DNA of 64,000 bases from Bombilactobacillus thymidiniphilus (GCF_023380245.1 NZ_CP093365.1:1178001-1242000), one strand, 5' to 3'; positions 1 to 10,334 are shown, counted from the first letter of the stretch. The notes: generated from the letters alone by a model not told the origin. Numbers and translations: made by a program.

Positions 1-264
1 ATGATCGGTGATACTGCAGTAGTTAGTGTGCAGGATTTTCAAAGTGGAGTGCAAACTGAGCAAGATGGCAGTCAAATAAATTTAGGTTTGCCTAAGGCAA
101 ATGTGTTAAAATTTATTTTAGCTGATGGTACTTGGATTGCTGTACGCCCTTCAGGTACTGAACCTAAAATTAAGAATTACATTGGGGTGGATGCTACTAC
201 TGCTAAAGAGGCAGCTGCTAAAATTGCTGATTATGAACAAGTTATCCAAAATTGGTATAAATAA
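1..264 (+). CDS. Phosphoglucomutase/phosphomannomutase, C-terminal fragment (cut by window start)
   Basis: Only the last 87 residues are visible, and the reading frame is open to the left edge, so the Met at position 1 is internal and not the true start. The fragment carries the signature of the C-terminal domain of alpha-D-phosphohexomutases, RPSGTEPKIKNY at about residues 49-60, whose Arg-x-Ser-Gly-Thr loop binds the sugar phosphate. The family interconverts glucose-1-phosphate and glucose-6-phosphate in the cytoplasm, feeding cell wall and polysaccharide precursors. A phosphosugar mutase gene directly upstream of uvrBA is common in lactobacilli. The exact substrate cannot be decided from this piece. 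Confidence 0.88.
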   Translation: MIGDTAVVSVQDFQSGVQTEQDGSQINLGLPKANVLKFILADGTWIAVRPSGTEPKIKNYIGVDATTAKEAAAKIADYEQVIQNWYK

Positions 265-271
265 ATTGATT

Positions 272-308
272 AAGCGTCCTTTGTTCAATGACAAAGTGGC
301 GTTTTTTG
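272..308 (+). terminator. Rho-independent terminator after the phosphosugar mutase gene
   Basis: GCGTCCTTTGT pairs with ACAAAGTGGCG around the loop TCAATG, with one bulged T and G-T wobbles, followed by a T run. It separates the mutase gene from uvrBA. Confidence 0.75.
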
Positions 309-327
309 TTATTGTGCGCTAAAATAG

Positions 328-341
328 CGAAAGTATGTTCG
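328..341 (+). promoter_or_regulatory. LexA/DinR-type SOS box upstream of uvrBA
   Basis: CGAAAGTATGTTCG matches the Gram-positive LexA consensus CGAACRNRYGTTCG at 13 of 14 positions (fifth base A instead of C). It lies in the spacer just upstream of the extended -10 element of the uvrB promoter, where a bound repressor would block RNA polymerase. Damage-inducible uvrBA control by LexA is well established in Bacillus; its use here is inferred. Confidence 0.75.
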
Positions 342-344
342 GTA

Positions 345-353
345 TGCTATGAT
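345..353 (+). promoter_or_regulatory. Extended -10 promoter of uvrBA
   Basis: TGCTATGAT is an extended -10 (TG-N-TATGAT) 57 bases before the uvrB start. The -35 region (TAGCGA, 325-330, 17-base spacer) is poor, which fits an extended -10 promoter. The SOS box overlaps the spacer. Confidence 0.6.
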
Positions 354-409
354 ATTTGTTAGTATGCAAAATTGTGTATTGTCGACTTTTGTTTGGAGGA
401 AAGTAATTA

Positions 410-2422
410 ATGATTGAACGAGTTACTAATAATCAATTTCAATTAGTTTCTAATTATCAACCAGCTGGTGATCAACAGCAAGCAATTAATAAGATTGATG
501 CTGGTTTCCAAAAGGGCGAAAAGGCGCAGATTTTGAAAGGTGCTACGGGCACGGGTAAGACCTTTACTATGGCAAATGTTATTCAAAATTTAAATAAGCC
601 TACTTTGGTGATTTCACATAATAAGACCTTGGCAGGTCAATTGTACGGTGAATTTAAAGAATTTTTTCCGCATAATGCAGTGGAATATTTTGTTAGTTAC
701 TATGATTATTATCAGCCAGAAGCTTATGTTCCTTCTAGTGACACTTATATTGAGAAAGATTCTAGCATTAATGATGAAATTGACAAACTGCGTCATGCTG
801 CTACTTCAGCTTTATTGGAACGCAATGATGTGATTGTGGTGGCTTCTGTTTCTAGTATTTTCGGTTTAGGTGATCCACGTGAATATCAAGATAGTGTCAT
901 TTCTTTACGGACAGGACAAGAAATTAGTCGTGATTGGTTGTTAAAAGAACTAGTGCGTAATCAATTTGATCGTAATGATATTGATTTTCAAAGGGGACGT
1001 TTTCGGGTCCGTGGTGACGTGGTCGATATTTTCCCTGCTTCCAAAGATGATAACTCATTGCGGGTGGAATTTTTTGGTGATGAGATTGATCGGATTTTGG
1101 AAATGGATCCGTTGACTGGTGAAATTTTAGGTGAACGATCACAAGTTTCGATTTTTCCGGCGACGCATTTTATGACTAATGATGAGCAAATGCAAAGGGC
1201 AATTCAAAGTATTGAAGTGGAATTAAAACAGCGTTTAGCTGAACTTAAGCAGGCGGGACAATTGTTGGAAGCACAACGTCTAGAACAACGTACCAACTAT
1301 GATATTGAAATGATGCGAGAGATGGGCTACACTTCGGGAATTGAAAATTATTCGCGCCATATGGAAGGACGCTCAGCCGGTGAGCCGCCATTTACGCTGT
1401 TGGATTTTTTCCCAGATGATTTTAATATTATGATTGATGAATCGCATGTGACGATGCCACAAATAAGAGGGATGTACAACGGTGACCGAGCTCGTAAGCA
1501 AATGTTAATTGATTATGGTTTTCGTTTACCGAGTGCTTTGGATAATCGACCGTTAACTTTAAAGGAATTCGAAAGTCACGTGCACCAAATTTTGTATGTT
1601 TCTGCTACACCAGGTGATTACGAAATGAATCAGACCGATCATGTCGTGGAACAGGTTATTCGTCCAACTGGGTTATTGGATCCTCAAGTAGAGTTACGTC
1701 CAATTATGGGACAAATTGATGATCTGGTAGGCGAAATTAATCAACGCATTGAGAAAAATGAACGAACCTTAGTTACTACTTTAACTAAGAAAATGGCAGA
1801 AGATTTGACGGATTATTTAAAGGATTTAGGTATAAAAGTCGCTTACTTGCATAGTGATATTAAAACTTTGGAACGTACCGAAATCATTCGCGATCTACGT
1901 TTAGGTAAATATGATGTGCTAATTGGTATTAACTTATTGCGAGAAGGAATTGATGTACCTGAAGTGTCTCTGGTAGCGATTTTAGATGCCGATAAGGAAG
2001 GTTTCTTGCGTTCAGAGCGTCCACTTATTCAGACTATTGGTCGAGCAGCACGTAATGCTCATGGGCATGTCTTGATGTATGCGGATAAGATTACCGATTC
2101 TATGAAAGTGGCTATCAGTGAAACTAAGCGGCGCCGTCAATTACAAGAACAATTTAACAAAGAGCACCATATTACACCGCAGACAATACAAAAACCAATT
2201 CGTGATGCGATTTCGGCTATTAAATTAGTAGATAATAATGGTAATGAACAAGAAGAAATTGTAGCCGATCATTTTGATTTTGAGAATCTATCTAAGCATG
2301 ATCAGCAAGATTTATTAGAACAATTGACAGCACAAATGCAGCAAGCTGCTAAAAAGCTAGATTTTGAACAAGCTGCTAATTTGCGAGATACAATTTTAGA
2401 TTTGAAAGCAGAGATTAGCTAA
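410..2422 (+). CDS. uvrB: UvrABC excinuclease subunit B
   Basis: Damage-verification helicase subunit of nucleotide excision repair: UvrA loads it on damaged DNA and it recruits UvrC for incision. The 670-residue length is usual. Visible are Walker A GATGTGKT (44-51), the aromatic beta-hairpin [13 protein letters not shown]-type segment near residue 95 that locks onto DNA, the IDESH Walker B near 343, helicase motif VI around QTIGRAARN (about 540), and a C-terminal UVR domain (about 628-663) that contacts UvrC. The ATG is preceded by TTTGGAGGAAAG. The stop codon shares one base with the uvrA start, so the two are translationally coupled. An SOS box in the promoter suggests LexA control. Confidence 0.98.
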   Translation: MIERVTNNQFQLVSNYQPAGDQQQAINKIDAGFQKGEKAQILKGATGTGKTFTMANVIQNLNKPTLVISHNKTLAGQLYGEFKEFFPHNAVEYFVSYYDYYQPEAYVPSSDTYIEKDSSINDEIDKLRHAATSALLERNDVIVVASVSSIFGLGDPREYQDSVISLRTGQEISRDWLLKELVRNQFDRNDIDFQRGRFRVRGDVVDIFPASKDDNSLRVEFFGDEIDRILEMDPLTGEILGERSQVSIFPATHFMTNDEQMQRAIQSIEVELKQRLAELKQAGQLLEAQRLEQRTNYDIEMMREMGYTSGIENYSRHMEGRSAGEPPFTLLDFFPDDFNIMIDESHVTMPQIRGMYNGDRARKQMLIDYGFRLPSALDNRPLTLKEFESHVHQILYVSATPGDYEMNQTDHVVEQVIRPTGLLDPQVELRPIMGQIDDLVGEINQRIEKNERTLVTTLTKKMAEDLTDYLKDLGIKVAYLHSDIKTLERTEIIRDLRLGKYDVLIGINLLREGIDVPEVSLVAILDADKEGFLRSERPLIQTIGRAARNAHGHVLMYADKITDSMKVAISETKRRRQLQEQFNKEHHITPQTIQKPIRDAISAIKLVDNNGNEQEEIVADHFDFENLSKHDQQDLLEQLTAQMQQAAKKLDFEQAANLRDTILDLKAEIS

Positions 2423-5268
2423 TGGCAAATGAAAATATCGTAATTAAGGGAGCGCGATCCCACAATTTAAAAGATGTTAACGTAACTATTCCGCGTAATA
2501 AAATGGTTGTCGTTACCGGACTATCTGGCTCGGGGAAGAGTTCTTTAGCATTTGACACACTCTATGCCGAAGGGCAAAGACGTTATGTGCAGAGTTTATC
2601 GTCTTATGCCCGCCAATTTTTAGGACAAATGGATAAGCCTGATGTTGACTCCATTGATGGTCTGAGTCCAGCGATTTCGATTGATCAAAAAACTACTTCT
2701 AAGAATCCGCGTTCAACTGTCGGCACAGTGACTGAAATCAATGATTATTTACGGTTACTGTGGGCACGCGTTGGTACGCCAATTTGTCCGAATGATGGTA
2801 CGGAAATTACTAGTCAATCAGTTGAGCAGATGGTTGACCGCTTATTACAATTACCTCCCAAAACTAAATTACAAATTTTAGCGCCAGTTGTGCGTAGTAA
2901 AAAAGGGCAACACAAAAAAGTTTTGGCACAAATTGCTAAACAAGGTTATGTGCGTGTGCAAATTGATGGACAGCAATATAATATTACTGATGAAATTGAA
3001 TTAAGTAAAAATCAAAAGCATAATATTGCTGTGATTGTTGATCGAATTGTCATCAAAGAAAATATTCGTTCACGTCTTTTTGATTCGGTAGAAGCAGCAC
3101 TGAGAATGTCTGGTGGCTACATGAATGCTGATGTGATTGGTGATCAGACATTGATTTTTTCTGAACATTATGCGTGCCCTTTATGTGGCTTTACTGTTGG
3201 TGAATTGGAGCCTAGATTATTTTCTTTTAATGCGCCTTTTGGTTCTTGCCCTGATTGTGACGGATTAGGAATGAAATTGGAAGTAGATCCGGAATTAGTA
3301 GTGCCTGATTCAACGTTGTCCTTAGATCAAGGTGCCATTGTACCTTGGAACACAGATCACTCACAATATTATCCGCAAGTTTTAGAGCAAGTGGCTGATC
3401 AATTAGGGATTGATCGACGTAAACCGTTTGCTGATCTGAGCGAACAGCAGCAACATGAAATTTTGTATGGTACCAATCGTAAACAAATTCATTTGCATTT
3501 TGATAATGATTTTGGCAGTGTGCGTGATGTGGATACGGAATTTGAAGGAGTTATTCCTAATATTGAACATCGCTATCATAAGCCTTCTAGCGCTTTTATG
3601 CGTGAAATCATGCGTAAATATATGACAGAATTAGTTTGTCAAACTTGTCATGGTACGCGCCTGAATGAAAAAGCTTTAAGTGTGCAAATCGCTGGTCATA
3701 ATATTGCAGAAATTTCTGACTTGGCTATTAAACAAGGCTTGCCGTTTTTTGAAAATATTCAACTTTCTCAGCAAAATCAAGTTATTGCACAGCCAATTCT
3801 AAAAGAAGTAATTGATCGTTTAACGTTTTTGAAAAATGTTGGTTTAGATTACTTGAATTTATCTCGTGCTGCCGGGACTTTATCTGGTGGTGAAGCTCAA
3901 CGAATTCGTTTAGCTACGCAAATTGGTTCTAATTTGTCGGGTGTTTTATATATTTTAGATGAGCCATCAATCGGTCTGCATCAACGTGATAACGATCGTT
4001 TGATTGCGTCATTGAAGAAAATGCGCGATCTTGGTAATTCTTTAGTGATTGTGGAGCATGATGAAGATACGATGCGCCAAGCAGATTATTTAATTGATGT
4101 AGGTCCTGGGGCTGGATCAGCAGGTGGTAAGATTGTGGCTTCCGGTACGCCGAAAGAAGTGCAAGCTAATCCTCAATCATTGACCGGACAATATTTATCT
4201 GGTACTAAATTTATTCCATTGCCCGCTACGAGACGTTCAGGGTCCGGTGAATTTGTTGAAATTTTTGGCGCCAGTGAAAATAATCTGAAACAGATTGACG
4301 TTAAATTTCCGTTAGGCAAATTTATCGCAGTGACTGGGGTGTCGGGTTCTGGTAAATCGACATTGGTAAATACGATTTTGCAGCGCGCTTTAGCGCAAAA
4401 AATTAATCGTAATTCCACACGACCGGGTAAATATCGAAAAATAACTGGTTATGAAAATATAAAGTCACTAATTAATATTGATCAAAGTCCAATCGGACGA
4501 ACTCCACGCAGTAATCCAGCAACATATACGGGGGTTTTTGATGATATTCGTGACTTATTTGCGCGGACTAATGAGGCTAAATTGCGCGGTTATACTAAGG
4601 GACGTTTCTCCTTTAATATTAAAGGCGGTCGTTGTGAAGCATGTAAAGGTGATGGAATCATCAAAATAGAGATGAACTTTTTACCGGATGTTTATGTACC
4701 GTGTGAAGTTTGTCATGGTACACGCTATAATTCAGAAACACTAGAAGTAACTTACAAGGACAAGAATATTGCCGATATCTTGCAGATGACCGTGACGCAA
4801 GCTTTGCAATTTTTTGATCATTTACCAAAAATTAAACGTAAATTGCAAACCATTGAAGATGTTGGCTTAGGATACGTGCAATTGGGACAGTCAGCAACAA
4901 CTTTATCTGGCGGGGAAGCTCAACGGATGAAGTTAGCTTCTGAGTTGTATAAAAAGTCAGATGGTCATAATTTCTATATTTTAGATGAGCCCACTACTGG
5001 TTTACACGTTGCAGATATTGAGCGCTTACTTGTTGTTTTACAGCGTTTAGTAGATCAGGGCAATACAGTTTTGGTAATTGAGCATAACTTAGATGTAGTT
5101 AAATCTGCTGATTGGTTGATTGATTTAGGTCCAGAAGGTGGCGATTTAGGTGGTCAAATAGTTGCGCAGGGCACCCCTGAAGAAGTTGTAACAATACCTG
5201 AATCTTATACTGGTCAATATTTAAAACCTATTTTAGCTAAGACACCCAAGATGTCGACTACTGATTAA
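2422..5268 (+). CDS. uvrA: UvrABC excinuclease subunit A
   Basis: Damage-recognition ATPase of nucleotide excision repair, acting as a dimer with UvrB. Two ABC ATPase modules are visible: Walker A GLSGSGKS (33-40) with signature [12 protein letters not shown] near 487, and Walker [10 protein letters not shown] near 637 with signature [12 protein letters not shown] near 827. Zinc-binding cysteine pairs occur near 252-281 (CPLC and CPDC) and near 740-765 (CEAC and CEVC). At 948 residues it is full length. It overlaps uvrB by one base and has no promoter of its own. A strong terminator follows directly. Confidence 0.98.
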   Translation: MANENIVIKGARSHNLKDVNVTIPRNKMVVVTGLSGSGKSSLAFDTLYAEGQRRYVQSLSSYARQFLGQMDKPDVDSIDGLSPAISIDQKTTSKNPRSTVGTVTEINDYLRLLWARVGTPICPNDGTEITSQSVEQMVDRLLQLPPKTKLQILAPVVRSKKGQHKKVLAQIAKQGYVRVQIDGQQYNITDEIELSKNQKHNIAVIVDRIVIKENIRSRLFDSVEAALRMSGGYMNADVIGDQTLIFSEHYACPLCGFTVGELEPRLFSFNAPFGSCPDCDGLGMKLEVDPELVVPDSTLSLDQGAIVPWNTDHSQYYPQVLEQVADQLGIDRRKPFADLSEQQQHEILYGTNRKQIHLHFDNDFGSVRDVDTEFEGVIPNIEHRYHKPSSAFMREIMRKYMTELVCQTCHGTRLNEKALSVQIAGHNIAEISDLAIKQGLPFFENIQLSQQNQVIAQPILKEVIDRLTFLKNVGLDYLNLSRAAGTLSGGEAQRIRLATQIGSNLSGVLYILDEPSIGLHQRDNDRLIASLKKMRDLGNSLVIVEHDEDTMRQADYLIDVGPGAGSAGGKIVASGTPKEVQANPQSLTGQYLSGTKFIPLPATRRSGSGEFVEIFGASENNLKQIDVKFPLGKFIAVTGVSGSGKSTLVNTILQRALAQKINRNSTRPGKYRKITGYENIKSLINIDQSPIGRTPRSNPATYTGVFDDIRDLFARTNEAKLRGYTKGRFSFNIKGGRCEACKGDGIIKIEMNFLPDVYVPCEVCHGTRYNSETLEVTYKDKNIADILQMTVTQALQFFDHLPKIKRKLQTIEDVGLGYVQLGQSATTLSGGEAQRMKLASELYKKSDGHNFYILDEPTTGLHVADIERLLVVLQRLVDQGNTVLVIEHNLDVVKSADWLIDLGPEGGDLGGQIVAQGTPEEVVTIPESYTGQYLKPILAKTPKMSTTD

Positions 5269-5300
5269 AGATCTATTTGATTGTAGAATAGATCTTTTTA
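5267..5300 (+). terminator. Rho-independent terminator after uvrA
   Basis: Perfect 11-bp stem AAAGATCTATT / AATAGATCTTT with a 9-base loop and T run, immediately after the uvrA stop codon. Confidence 0.9.
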
Positions 5301-5409
5301 TAATTACGTATTTTTAGATTATTTTTTTTAATTGTGGTCATTAATTAGAAATATTATAATTAACGAGAAGATAATAATATTATGGCAAACCGATTATTGA
5401 GGTAATTAA

Positions 5410-6294
5410 ATGAGTAAAAAAGCAAATTCGCCGACAGATATTGTCATCGTTTCGGGAATGAGTGGTGCTGGTAAAAGTGTGGCAATTCAAGCTTTTGAAG
5501 ATATGGGTTATTTTTGCTTAGATAATATGCCACCGTCTTTATTGGATAAATTTTATCAATTGGTGCAAGAATCCGGTACCACCAACAAAATTGCGGTGGT
5601 CGTTGATATTCGATCGCGGATTTTTTATGATCAGTTGCTCCGCATTTTGGCTGACTTTGAAGATGTTGCAGAAATGAAAAGTCAGATTCTGTTTTTGGAT
5701 GCTACAGATATGGAACTAGTGGCACGTTATAAAGAAACGCGGCGTGTGCACCCTTTGGCAACTAATGGTCGTCTAATTCAAGGCATTCAAGAAGAACGAC
5801 AATTAGTTCAACCAGTTTATCAAAAAGCTTCTTTAATCATTGATACGACTGATTTAACTGCTAAACAATTACGTGAAAAAATATTTAATGATTTTGCGGA
5901 CGAAAGAACAGATCCTTTTCATATTGTGGTGATGTCTTTTGGTTTCAAATATGGCGTACCGATTGATGCTGATGATATGATGGATGTTCGCTTTTTGCCT
6001 AATCCTTTTTATATTCCCAAGTTGAAATCTAAGACTGGTCTTCAACAAGCAGTTGCTGATTATGTATTTGATCAGCCGATGACCAAAGATTTTTATCAAC
6101 AATATTTACAACTACTAACAACTATTATTCCCGGTTATTATCAGGAAGGAAAGGCTAGTTTGACGATCGCAATTGGTTGTACTGGCGGTCAACATCGTTC
6201 GGTGGCGATTGCGCAAAAGTTGGGCACGGATTTGCAGCAACTCCCTTATCCTGTCGAAATTATCCATCGTGATATTGATCGTCATCAACAATAG
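5410..6294 (+). CDS. rapZ: RNase adapter protein RapZ (YvcJ family GTPase/ATPase)
   Basis: Nucleotide-binding protein of the RapZ/YvcJ family. In Escherichia coli RapZ binds GlmZ sRNA and guides RNase E; in Bacillus YvcJ is a GTPase affecting competence, so the exact role here is uncertain. Seen: P-loop GMSGAGKS (16-23), followed by the family motif around GYFCLDNMPP (about 34-43), and the conserved C-terminal block IGCTGGQHRSV (about 253-263). The 294-residue length is normal. GAGG lies 8 bases before the ATG. It opens the conserved rapZ-yvcK-whiA operon; the gap to yvcK is 9 bases. Confidence 0.96.
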   Translation: MSKKANSPTDIVIVSGMSGAGKSVAIQAFEDMGYFCLDNMPPSLLDKFYQLVQESGTTNKIAVVVDIRSRIFYDQLLRILADFEDVAEMKSQILFLDATDMELVARYKETRRVHPLATNGRLIQGIQEERQLVQPVYQKASLIIDTTDLTAKQLREKIFNDFADERTDPFHIVVMSFGFKYGVPIDADDMMDVRFLPNPFYIPKLKSKTGLQQAVADYVFDQPMTKDFYQQYLQLLTTIIPGYYQEGKASLTIAIGCTGGQHRSVAIAQKLGTDLQQLPYPVEIIHRDIDRHQQ

Positions 6295-6303
6295 GTAAAT
6301 AGT

Positions 6304-7347
6304 ATGAATGTTAATACCACAAAGACAATTAAAGTTATTAAAGGGCGTCGACCCAAGATTACGGTAATCGGTGGAGGCACTGGTTTACCGGTTATTTTAA
6401 AAAGTTTACGTAATTTAAATGCAGATATTACTGCTGTGGTTACAGTAGCTGATAATGGCGGTTCATCAGGCGCTATTCGCGATTATATCAATGTTGTACC
6501 ACCGGGAGATATTCGTAATGTCTTGGTTTCTCTATCAAATCAAGAAAATTTAGCTTTAGATATTTTTCAGCATCGTTTCAATAGTAATGATTCTTTTTTA
6601 GCGGGACACGCGATCGGTAATTTGATTATTGCGGCGCTTTCCGAAATGTATAATGGTGATATTTTTACTGCAGTACAAGAACTTGCGCGCATGATGAACG
6701 TGGAAGGTCATGTTTTTCCGGCTTCTAATGTACCATTGACGTTAAATGCTGAATTCACTGATGGCACAATTATTGCAGGAGAACACGAAATCACTTATGC
6801 TGGCAAAAATATTTCACGAGTTTGGGTAACGGATACCAATCACCCTACTAAAACGCCTCAAGCGGTTTTACCTGTTTTAGCGGCAATAATGCAAGCCGAT
6901 GTGGTTTTATTAGGACCAGGCAGTCTATTTACTAGTATTTTGCCTAATTTGATGATCCATAATTTAGGTAAAGCTTTGCGCCAAACTTCCGCGGAGATTG
7001 TTTATGTTTGCAACATTATGACACAAATTGGCGAAACGGTTAATTTTAGTGATGCCGATCATGTGCAAGTCTTAAATAAGCATTTAGGTGGTAATTACAT
7101 TGATACAGTGTTGGTCAATAGTACGCCTATTCCGCAGGATTATATGGATCATGACAAGTATTCTGAATATTTGTCACAAGTCAGTTGCGACTTTCCAAGA
7201 TTACGCCAAATGGGTTGTCGCGTGATTACTAATGATTTTTTGTTGTTGCGTGATGGCGGAGCTTTTCATGATGGTGATAAAGTAGCACATGAAATCATTA
7301 ATTTAGCTTTTCAATACGGAAATCGTAAAAATAAGGAGCAAATTTAG
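6304..7347 (+). CDS. yvcK: YvcK family gluconeogenesis/cell-shape factor
   Basis: Cytoplasmic Rossmann-like protein of the CofD/YvcK family. YvcK binds UDP-sugars and is required in Bacillus for growth on gluconeogenic carbon and for correct peptidoglycan synthesis. Seen: glycine-rich GGGTGLP (23-29), the family block [12 protein letters not shown] near residue 50, and PPGDIRN near residue 66. Length (347) is slightly above the usual 320 because of a basic N-terminal stretch. Its stop codon shares its last base with the GTG start of whiA, indicating coupling within the rapZ-yvcK-whiA operon. Confidence 0.95.
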   Translation: MNVNTTKTIKVIKGRRPKITVIGGGTGLPVILKSLRNLNADITAVVTVADNGGSSGAIRDYINVVPPGDIRNVLVSLSNQENLALDIFQHRFNSNDSFLAGHAIGNLIIAALSEMYNGDIFTAVQELARMMNVEGHVFPASNVPLTLNAEFTDGTIIAGEHEITYAGKNISRVWVTDTNHPTKTPQAVLPVLAAIMQADVVLLGPGSLFTSILPNLMIHNLGKALRQTSAEIVYVCNIMTQIGETVNFSDADHVQVLNKHLGGNYIDTVLVNSTPIPQDYMDHDKYSEYLSQVSCDFPRLRQMGCRVITNDFLLLRDGGAFHDGDKVAHEIINLAFQYGNRKNKEQI

Positions 7348-8306
7348 TGGCATCTTATGCAAGTGAAGTTAAAAAAGAATTAACTACTTTAGAAGTTCAT
7401 CCTGAGCATGCGCGCGCTGAATTATCAGCTTTGATCCGGATGAATGGTAGTTTATCTTTAATTAATCACCATTTTGTTTTAAATATTCAAACAGAAAATC
7501 CGGCAATTGCTCGCCGCATTTATGCGCTGTTACACCAGTTATATACTGTGGAATCTGATCTAGTGGTACGTCGCAAAATGAAACTTAAGAAAAATAATCA
7601 ATATATCGTTCGTTTGCGCCAACATGTGCAGGAAATTTTGGCTGATTTACGAATTATTGAAGCGGACAGTTTTCAAATCCGTACAGATATTCCAGAAGAC
7701 GTGCTGAATTCTAAGCAACGGGCGCGTTCCTATTTACGTGGCGCTTTTTTAGCAGGTGGCAGTGTCAATAATCCGGAAACTTCTAGTTATCATTTAGAAA
7801 TATATTCATTATATGAAGACCAAAATACAGGTATTTTGCAATTAATGAATAAATTCGATTTACATGCCCGTGCTACGAGTCGTCGTAATGGTTTCATCAC
7901 TTATTTGAAAGAAGCAGAAAAAATTTCGGATTTTTTCCAAGTTACTGGCGCAACATCTGCAATGCTGAAATTCGAAGATGTTCGTATTGTGCGCGACATG
8001 CGTAATTCGGTGAATCGTCTAGTAAATTGTGAAAATGCAAATATCAATAAAACCATCAAGGCTGCAAGTCAGCAAATAGAAAATATTAAGTTTTGGCAGG
8101 ATAATTATGGCTTAGAAACTTTACCACCTAAATTGCAGGAAATTGCGCAAGTTCGGTTGGCTAATCCAGAAGTTTCTTTAAGTGAGTTGGGCAATTTAAT
8201 TCCGAGTGGTACGATTTCTAAATCAGGTATTAATCATCGCTTGCGTAAATTGAATGATTTGATTAATTCCAAAAGGAGTCCGCAACAAATTGGGGAGGAA
8301 GTATGA
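7347..8306 (+). CDS. whiA: DNA-binding protein WhiA
   Basis: WhiA family protein with an N-terminal LAGLIDADG-homing-endonuclease-like domain (about 15-220; [13 protein letters not shown] near 130) and a C-terminal helix-turn-helix (about 220-305). In Bacillus it binds DNA and influences cell division and chromosome segregation; in Streptomyces it regulates sporulation genes. The start is GTG at 7347, supported by TAAGGAG 8 bases upstream and by the one-base overlap with the yvcK stop. Length (319) is typical. The next gene starts in an ATGA overlap, so it lies in the same operon. Confidence 0.96.
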   Translation: MASYASEVKKELTTLEVHPEHARAELSALIRMNGSLSLINHHFVLNIQTENPAIARRIYALLHQLYTVESDLVVRRKMKLKKNNQYIVRLRQHVQEILADLRIIEADSFQIRTDIPEDVLNSKQRARSYLRGAFLAGGSVNNPETSSYHLEIYSLYEDQNTGILQLMNKFDLHARATSRRNGFITYLKEAEKISDFFQVTGATSAMLKFEDVRIVRDMRNSVNRLVNCENANINKTIKAASQQIENIKFWQDNYGLETLPPKLQEIAQVRLANPEVSLSELGNLIPSGTISKSGINHRLRKLNDLINSKRSPQQIGEEV

Positions 8307-8986
8307 TGAGGGTTTTAGTGATTGGGGCACATGGTAAAATTGGTTTTCAAGTAGTCAATGCTTTGCAAAAGCGTTCAGAATATCAAGTTGTTGCTGGCTT
8401 AAGAGCTTTAACACAAGTACAAGATTACCAAAATAAAAATTACCAAGCACGTTTTTTGGATTTAGAAGGATCTTTAGCTGATTTGACAAATACTATGGCA
8501 GATATTGAAGCAGTTGTTTTCAGTGCTGGATCTGGTGGTGAAACCGGTGCTGATAAGACAATGATGATTGATTTGGATGGCGCAGTGAAAGCGATAGAAG
8601 CAGCTAAATTAGCCGGTGTGAAGCGATTTATTATGGTTAGCGCGATCAAAGCTGATGAACGATCTTTTTGGTCTTATAAGCAAAACGATTTAGCAGTGGG
8701 TAATTATTATTACGCTGCCAAATATTATGCTGATCAGTGGTTGCAGAATAGTGGATTGGCTTATACGATTATTCGACCTGCAGTTTTAACTGATGCACAA
8801 CCGACAGGAAAAATTGATTTGGCAACTCAGTTGACACTCAAAAAAAATGAGCATGTGCGGACTATTACGCGCTCTGATGTGGCTCAGCTAATTGTAGTGG
8901 CTTTAGATAATCCTGTTAGTATTGGACAAGCATTTGATGTTAGCAATGGTGACTTGCCTATGAATGAAGTTATGCTTAATTTTTAA
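8303..8986 (+). CDS. NAD(P)H-binding atypical short-chain dehydrogenase-like protein
   Basis: A 227-residue protein of the NAD(P)-binding NmrA/YwnB-like atypical SDR group. The N-terminal Rossmann motif GAHGKIG (8-14) binds a dinucleotide, and a YYYAKYYAD-like segment near residue 135-145 sits where SDRs have Tyr-x3-Lys. Such proteins are usually annotated as oxidoreductases or sugar epimerases, but the substrate is unknown. It overlaps the whiA stop by ATGA; two adjacent ATG codons (8303, 8306) are possible starts. GGAGG lies 5-9 bases upstream. It ends the rapZ operon at a bidirectional terminator. Confidence 0.85.
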   Translation: MMRVLVIGAHGKIGFQVVNALQKRSEYQVVAGLRALTQVQDYQNKNYQARFLDLEGSLADLTNTMADIEAVVFSAGSGGETGADKTMMIDLDGAVKAIEAAKLAGVKRFIMVSAIKADERSFWSYKQNDLAVGNYYYAAKYYADQWLQNSGLAYTIIRPAVLTDAQPTGKIDLATQLTLKKNEHVRTITRSDVAQLIVVALDNPVSIGQAFDVSNGDLPMNEVMLNF

Positions 8987-8991
8987 GCACA

Positions 8992-9023
8992 AAAAAAGTA
9001 AGCTATTGAAAGCTTACTTTTTT
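8992..9023. terminator. Bidirectional terminator between the SDR gene and the yitT-like gene
   Basis: Perfect 13-bp stem AAAAAAGTAAGCT / AGCTTACTTTTTT around ATTGAA. The flanking A and T runs let it serve both converging genes; it overlaps the stop codon of the minus-strand gene. Confidence 0.9.
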
Positions 9024-9867
9024 AGAATCTACCATTGTGCACTTCGGCCACACTATCAGCTAAGACAAAAGCTTCCGTGTCAATCTCAAAAATATTGTCT
9101 AAAACGGTACCGTAGTTTTGTGTGTCGGTAACTAGCATTAGCATCTCTTTTTGATCATTAGAATGGCCACCACGAACATCAAAGACGGTACTGCTAGCTT
9201 GTAATTCCAGCTCCAACTTATTTTTGATAGTATCTAGATGTTGTTCACTCATCACATAAACAACTAATTTTTTGTCAATACCAGTTTGAATATAATTTAG
9301 AACAATGGTTGAAATACCGACAGACAAGATTGCTAGAAAAAAGTGCTCGAAGCCAGAAACAAAAATATTTCCTAGACAAACAATACCATCAATTACGAAA
9401 AGACTGTTAGCTTTGCGGATCCGAAAATATTTATTCAAAATCATTGGCGGAACGGTTGTGCCACCAGCCGACGATCCTAAACGATACAGAATTGAAAGTC
9501 CAAATCCAAAAATAATACTGCCAATAATATCTGACAATAAGGGATTTTTGATGATCATATAATTTGGAGTAATAGCTAAGAAAATTGGGAGTACAATACT
9601 ACCAAACGTGATTTTAGCAGCTGCTATTTTGTCCAGAAAGATCATCGTTAAAATCCACATGAAAATATTAAAAACCAGCAAGGTCATCGATAGTGGAGTG
9701 TTCCACAGTTCTTTGACTAAGATAGCAATACCGGTGGCACCACCAGCCGCAATCTTATGCGGATCAAAAAACATCGAAACACTGATTGCAATTAATTCTA
9801 GACCTAGTAAGATTGAGAGGAAGCGGATAACTTTTTTCAGATATTTGTTTCTTCTTATATTTACCAT
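9022..9867 (-). CDS. YitT family membrane protein (DUF161/DUF2179)
   Basis: Integral membrane protein with a five- to six-helix YitT membrane domain (about 10-195) and a soluble C-terminal DUF2179 domain (about 215-275). Glycine-rich turns GGATGIAI (about 42-49) and LGSSAGGTTVPP (about 130-141) are typical of the family. Function is not established; lactobacilli usually have several paralogues. The 281-residue length is normal. It is monocistronic and convergent with the upstream SDR gene, sharing its terminator. Confidence 0.9.
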   Translation of the reverse strand: MVNIRRNKYLKKVIRFLSILLGLELIAISVSMFFDPHKIAAGGATGIAILVKELWNTPLSMTLLVFNIFMWILTMIFLDKIAAAKITFGSIVLPIFLAITPNYMIIKNPLLSDIIGSIIFGFGLSILYRLGSSAGGTTVPPMILNKYFRIRKANSLFVIDGIVCLGNIFVSGFEHFFLAILSVGISTIVLNYIQTGIDKKLVVYVMSEQHLDTIKNKLELELQASSTVFDVRGGHSNDQKEMLMLVTDTQNYGTVLDNIFEIDTEAFVLADSVAEVHNGRF

Positions 9868-9922
9868 AATAATATTATTACAGATTTTTTAAAAAAAGTC
9901 AGCAAAAATAAAAAATTAGGTG

Positions 9923-9928
9923 TATAAT
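9923..9928 (+). promoter_or_regulatory. -10 element of the tRNA-Gly gene
   Basis: TATAAT exactly, 14 bases before the tRNA 5' end. No good -35 is seen; the region upstream is A-rich. Confidence 0.5.
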
Positions 9929-9941
9929 AATGTTTCATATC

Positions 9942-10012
9942 GCGGATGTAGTTTAATGGTAAAATTTCAGCTTCCCAAGCTGACGTCGCGAGTTCGATTC
10001 TCGTCATCCGCT
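9942..10012 (+). tRNA. tRNA-Gly (anticodon CCC)
   Basis: A complete 71-base cloverleaf. The acceptor stem GCGGATG pairs with CATCCGC, and the discriminator is T. The D-loop contains AATGGTA. The anticodon stem TCAGC/GCTGA closes the loop TTCCCAA, giving anticodon CCC, and the T arm is GCGAG-TTCGATT-CTCGT. No CCA is encoded. The CCC anticodon reads GGG; the more general glycine tRNAs must lie elsewhere. It stands alone with a perfect TATAAT upstream. Confidence 0.93.
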
Positions 10013-10125
10013 TTTGTAGACGTGCAAATATATATTTATGTGTGTGGTATATATGTTTTTGTAACCTTAAGGATTTAGCAGTAGTAAAACGCCATATTAA
10101 TTTATATAACGCTCAAATTTTATTC

Positions 10126-10154
10126 TTGACACGATCCCAATATGTGAGTAAAAT
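10126..10154 (+). promoter_or_regulatory. Strong sigma-A promoter of the HicB-like mini-gene
   Basis: TTGACA (10126-10131), a 17-base spacer, then TAAAAT (10149-10154): near consensus. The start codon of the small gene lies 34 bases further on. The stretch between the tRNA and this promoter (10013-10125) holds nothing recognisable. Confidence 0.8.
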
Positions 10155-10187
10155 GGCGCTTAATCATTAATTAAGGGGGTAGTGAAC

Positions 10188-10319
10188 ATGAATAATTTGC
10201 GTATACAATTAGACATGGCTTCACAAAAGTTCATTGCCTTGATTCCGGGTGCTAACGAACATGGGCAAGGTCAGACTATTCAAGAAGCAATTGCAGATTT
10301 AGATCACAGTATCAATTAG
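10188..10319 (+). CDS. Small HicB-like protein, orphan (43 aa)
   Basis: A 43-codon gene with a strong AAGGGGG ribosome binding site 8 bases before the ATG and its own near-consensus promoter. The sequence (start MNNLRIQLD, then FIALIPG, then GQGQTIQEAIADLDHSI) resembles the N-terminal half of HicB antitoxins: beta strands ending in a Gly-Gln-Gly-x-Thr-Ile-x-Glu-Ala turn into a helix. It lacks the HicB DNA-binding C-terminus, and no hicA toxin gene is visible on either side. It may be a minimal HicB-fold protein or a remnant. The expression signals are clear; the function is unknown. Confidence 0.6.
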   Translation: MNNLRIQLDMASQKFIALIPGANEHGQGQTIQEAIADLDHSIN

Positions 10320-10334
10320 TTCTTAGTAAGGTTC

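Noticed and set aside
10013-10125. A hicA toxin or partial gene upstream of the HicB-like mini-gene.
   Set aside because: No open frame with HicA features or ribosome binding site is visible in this AT-rich stretch.
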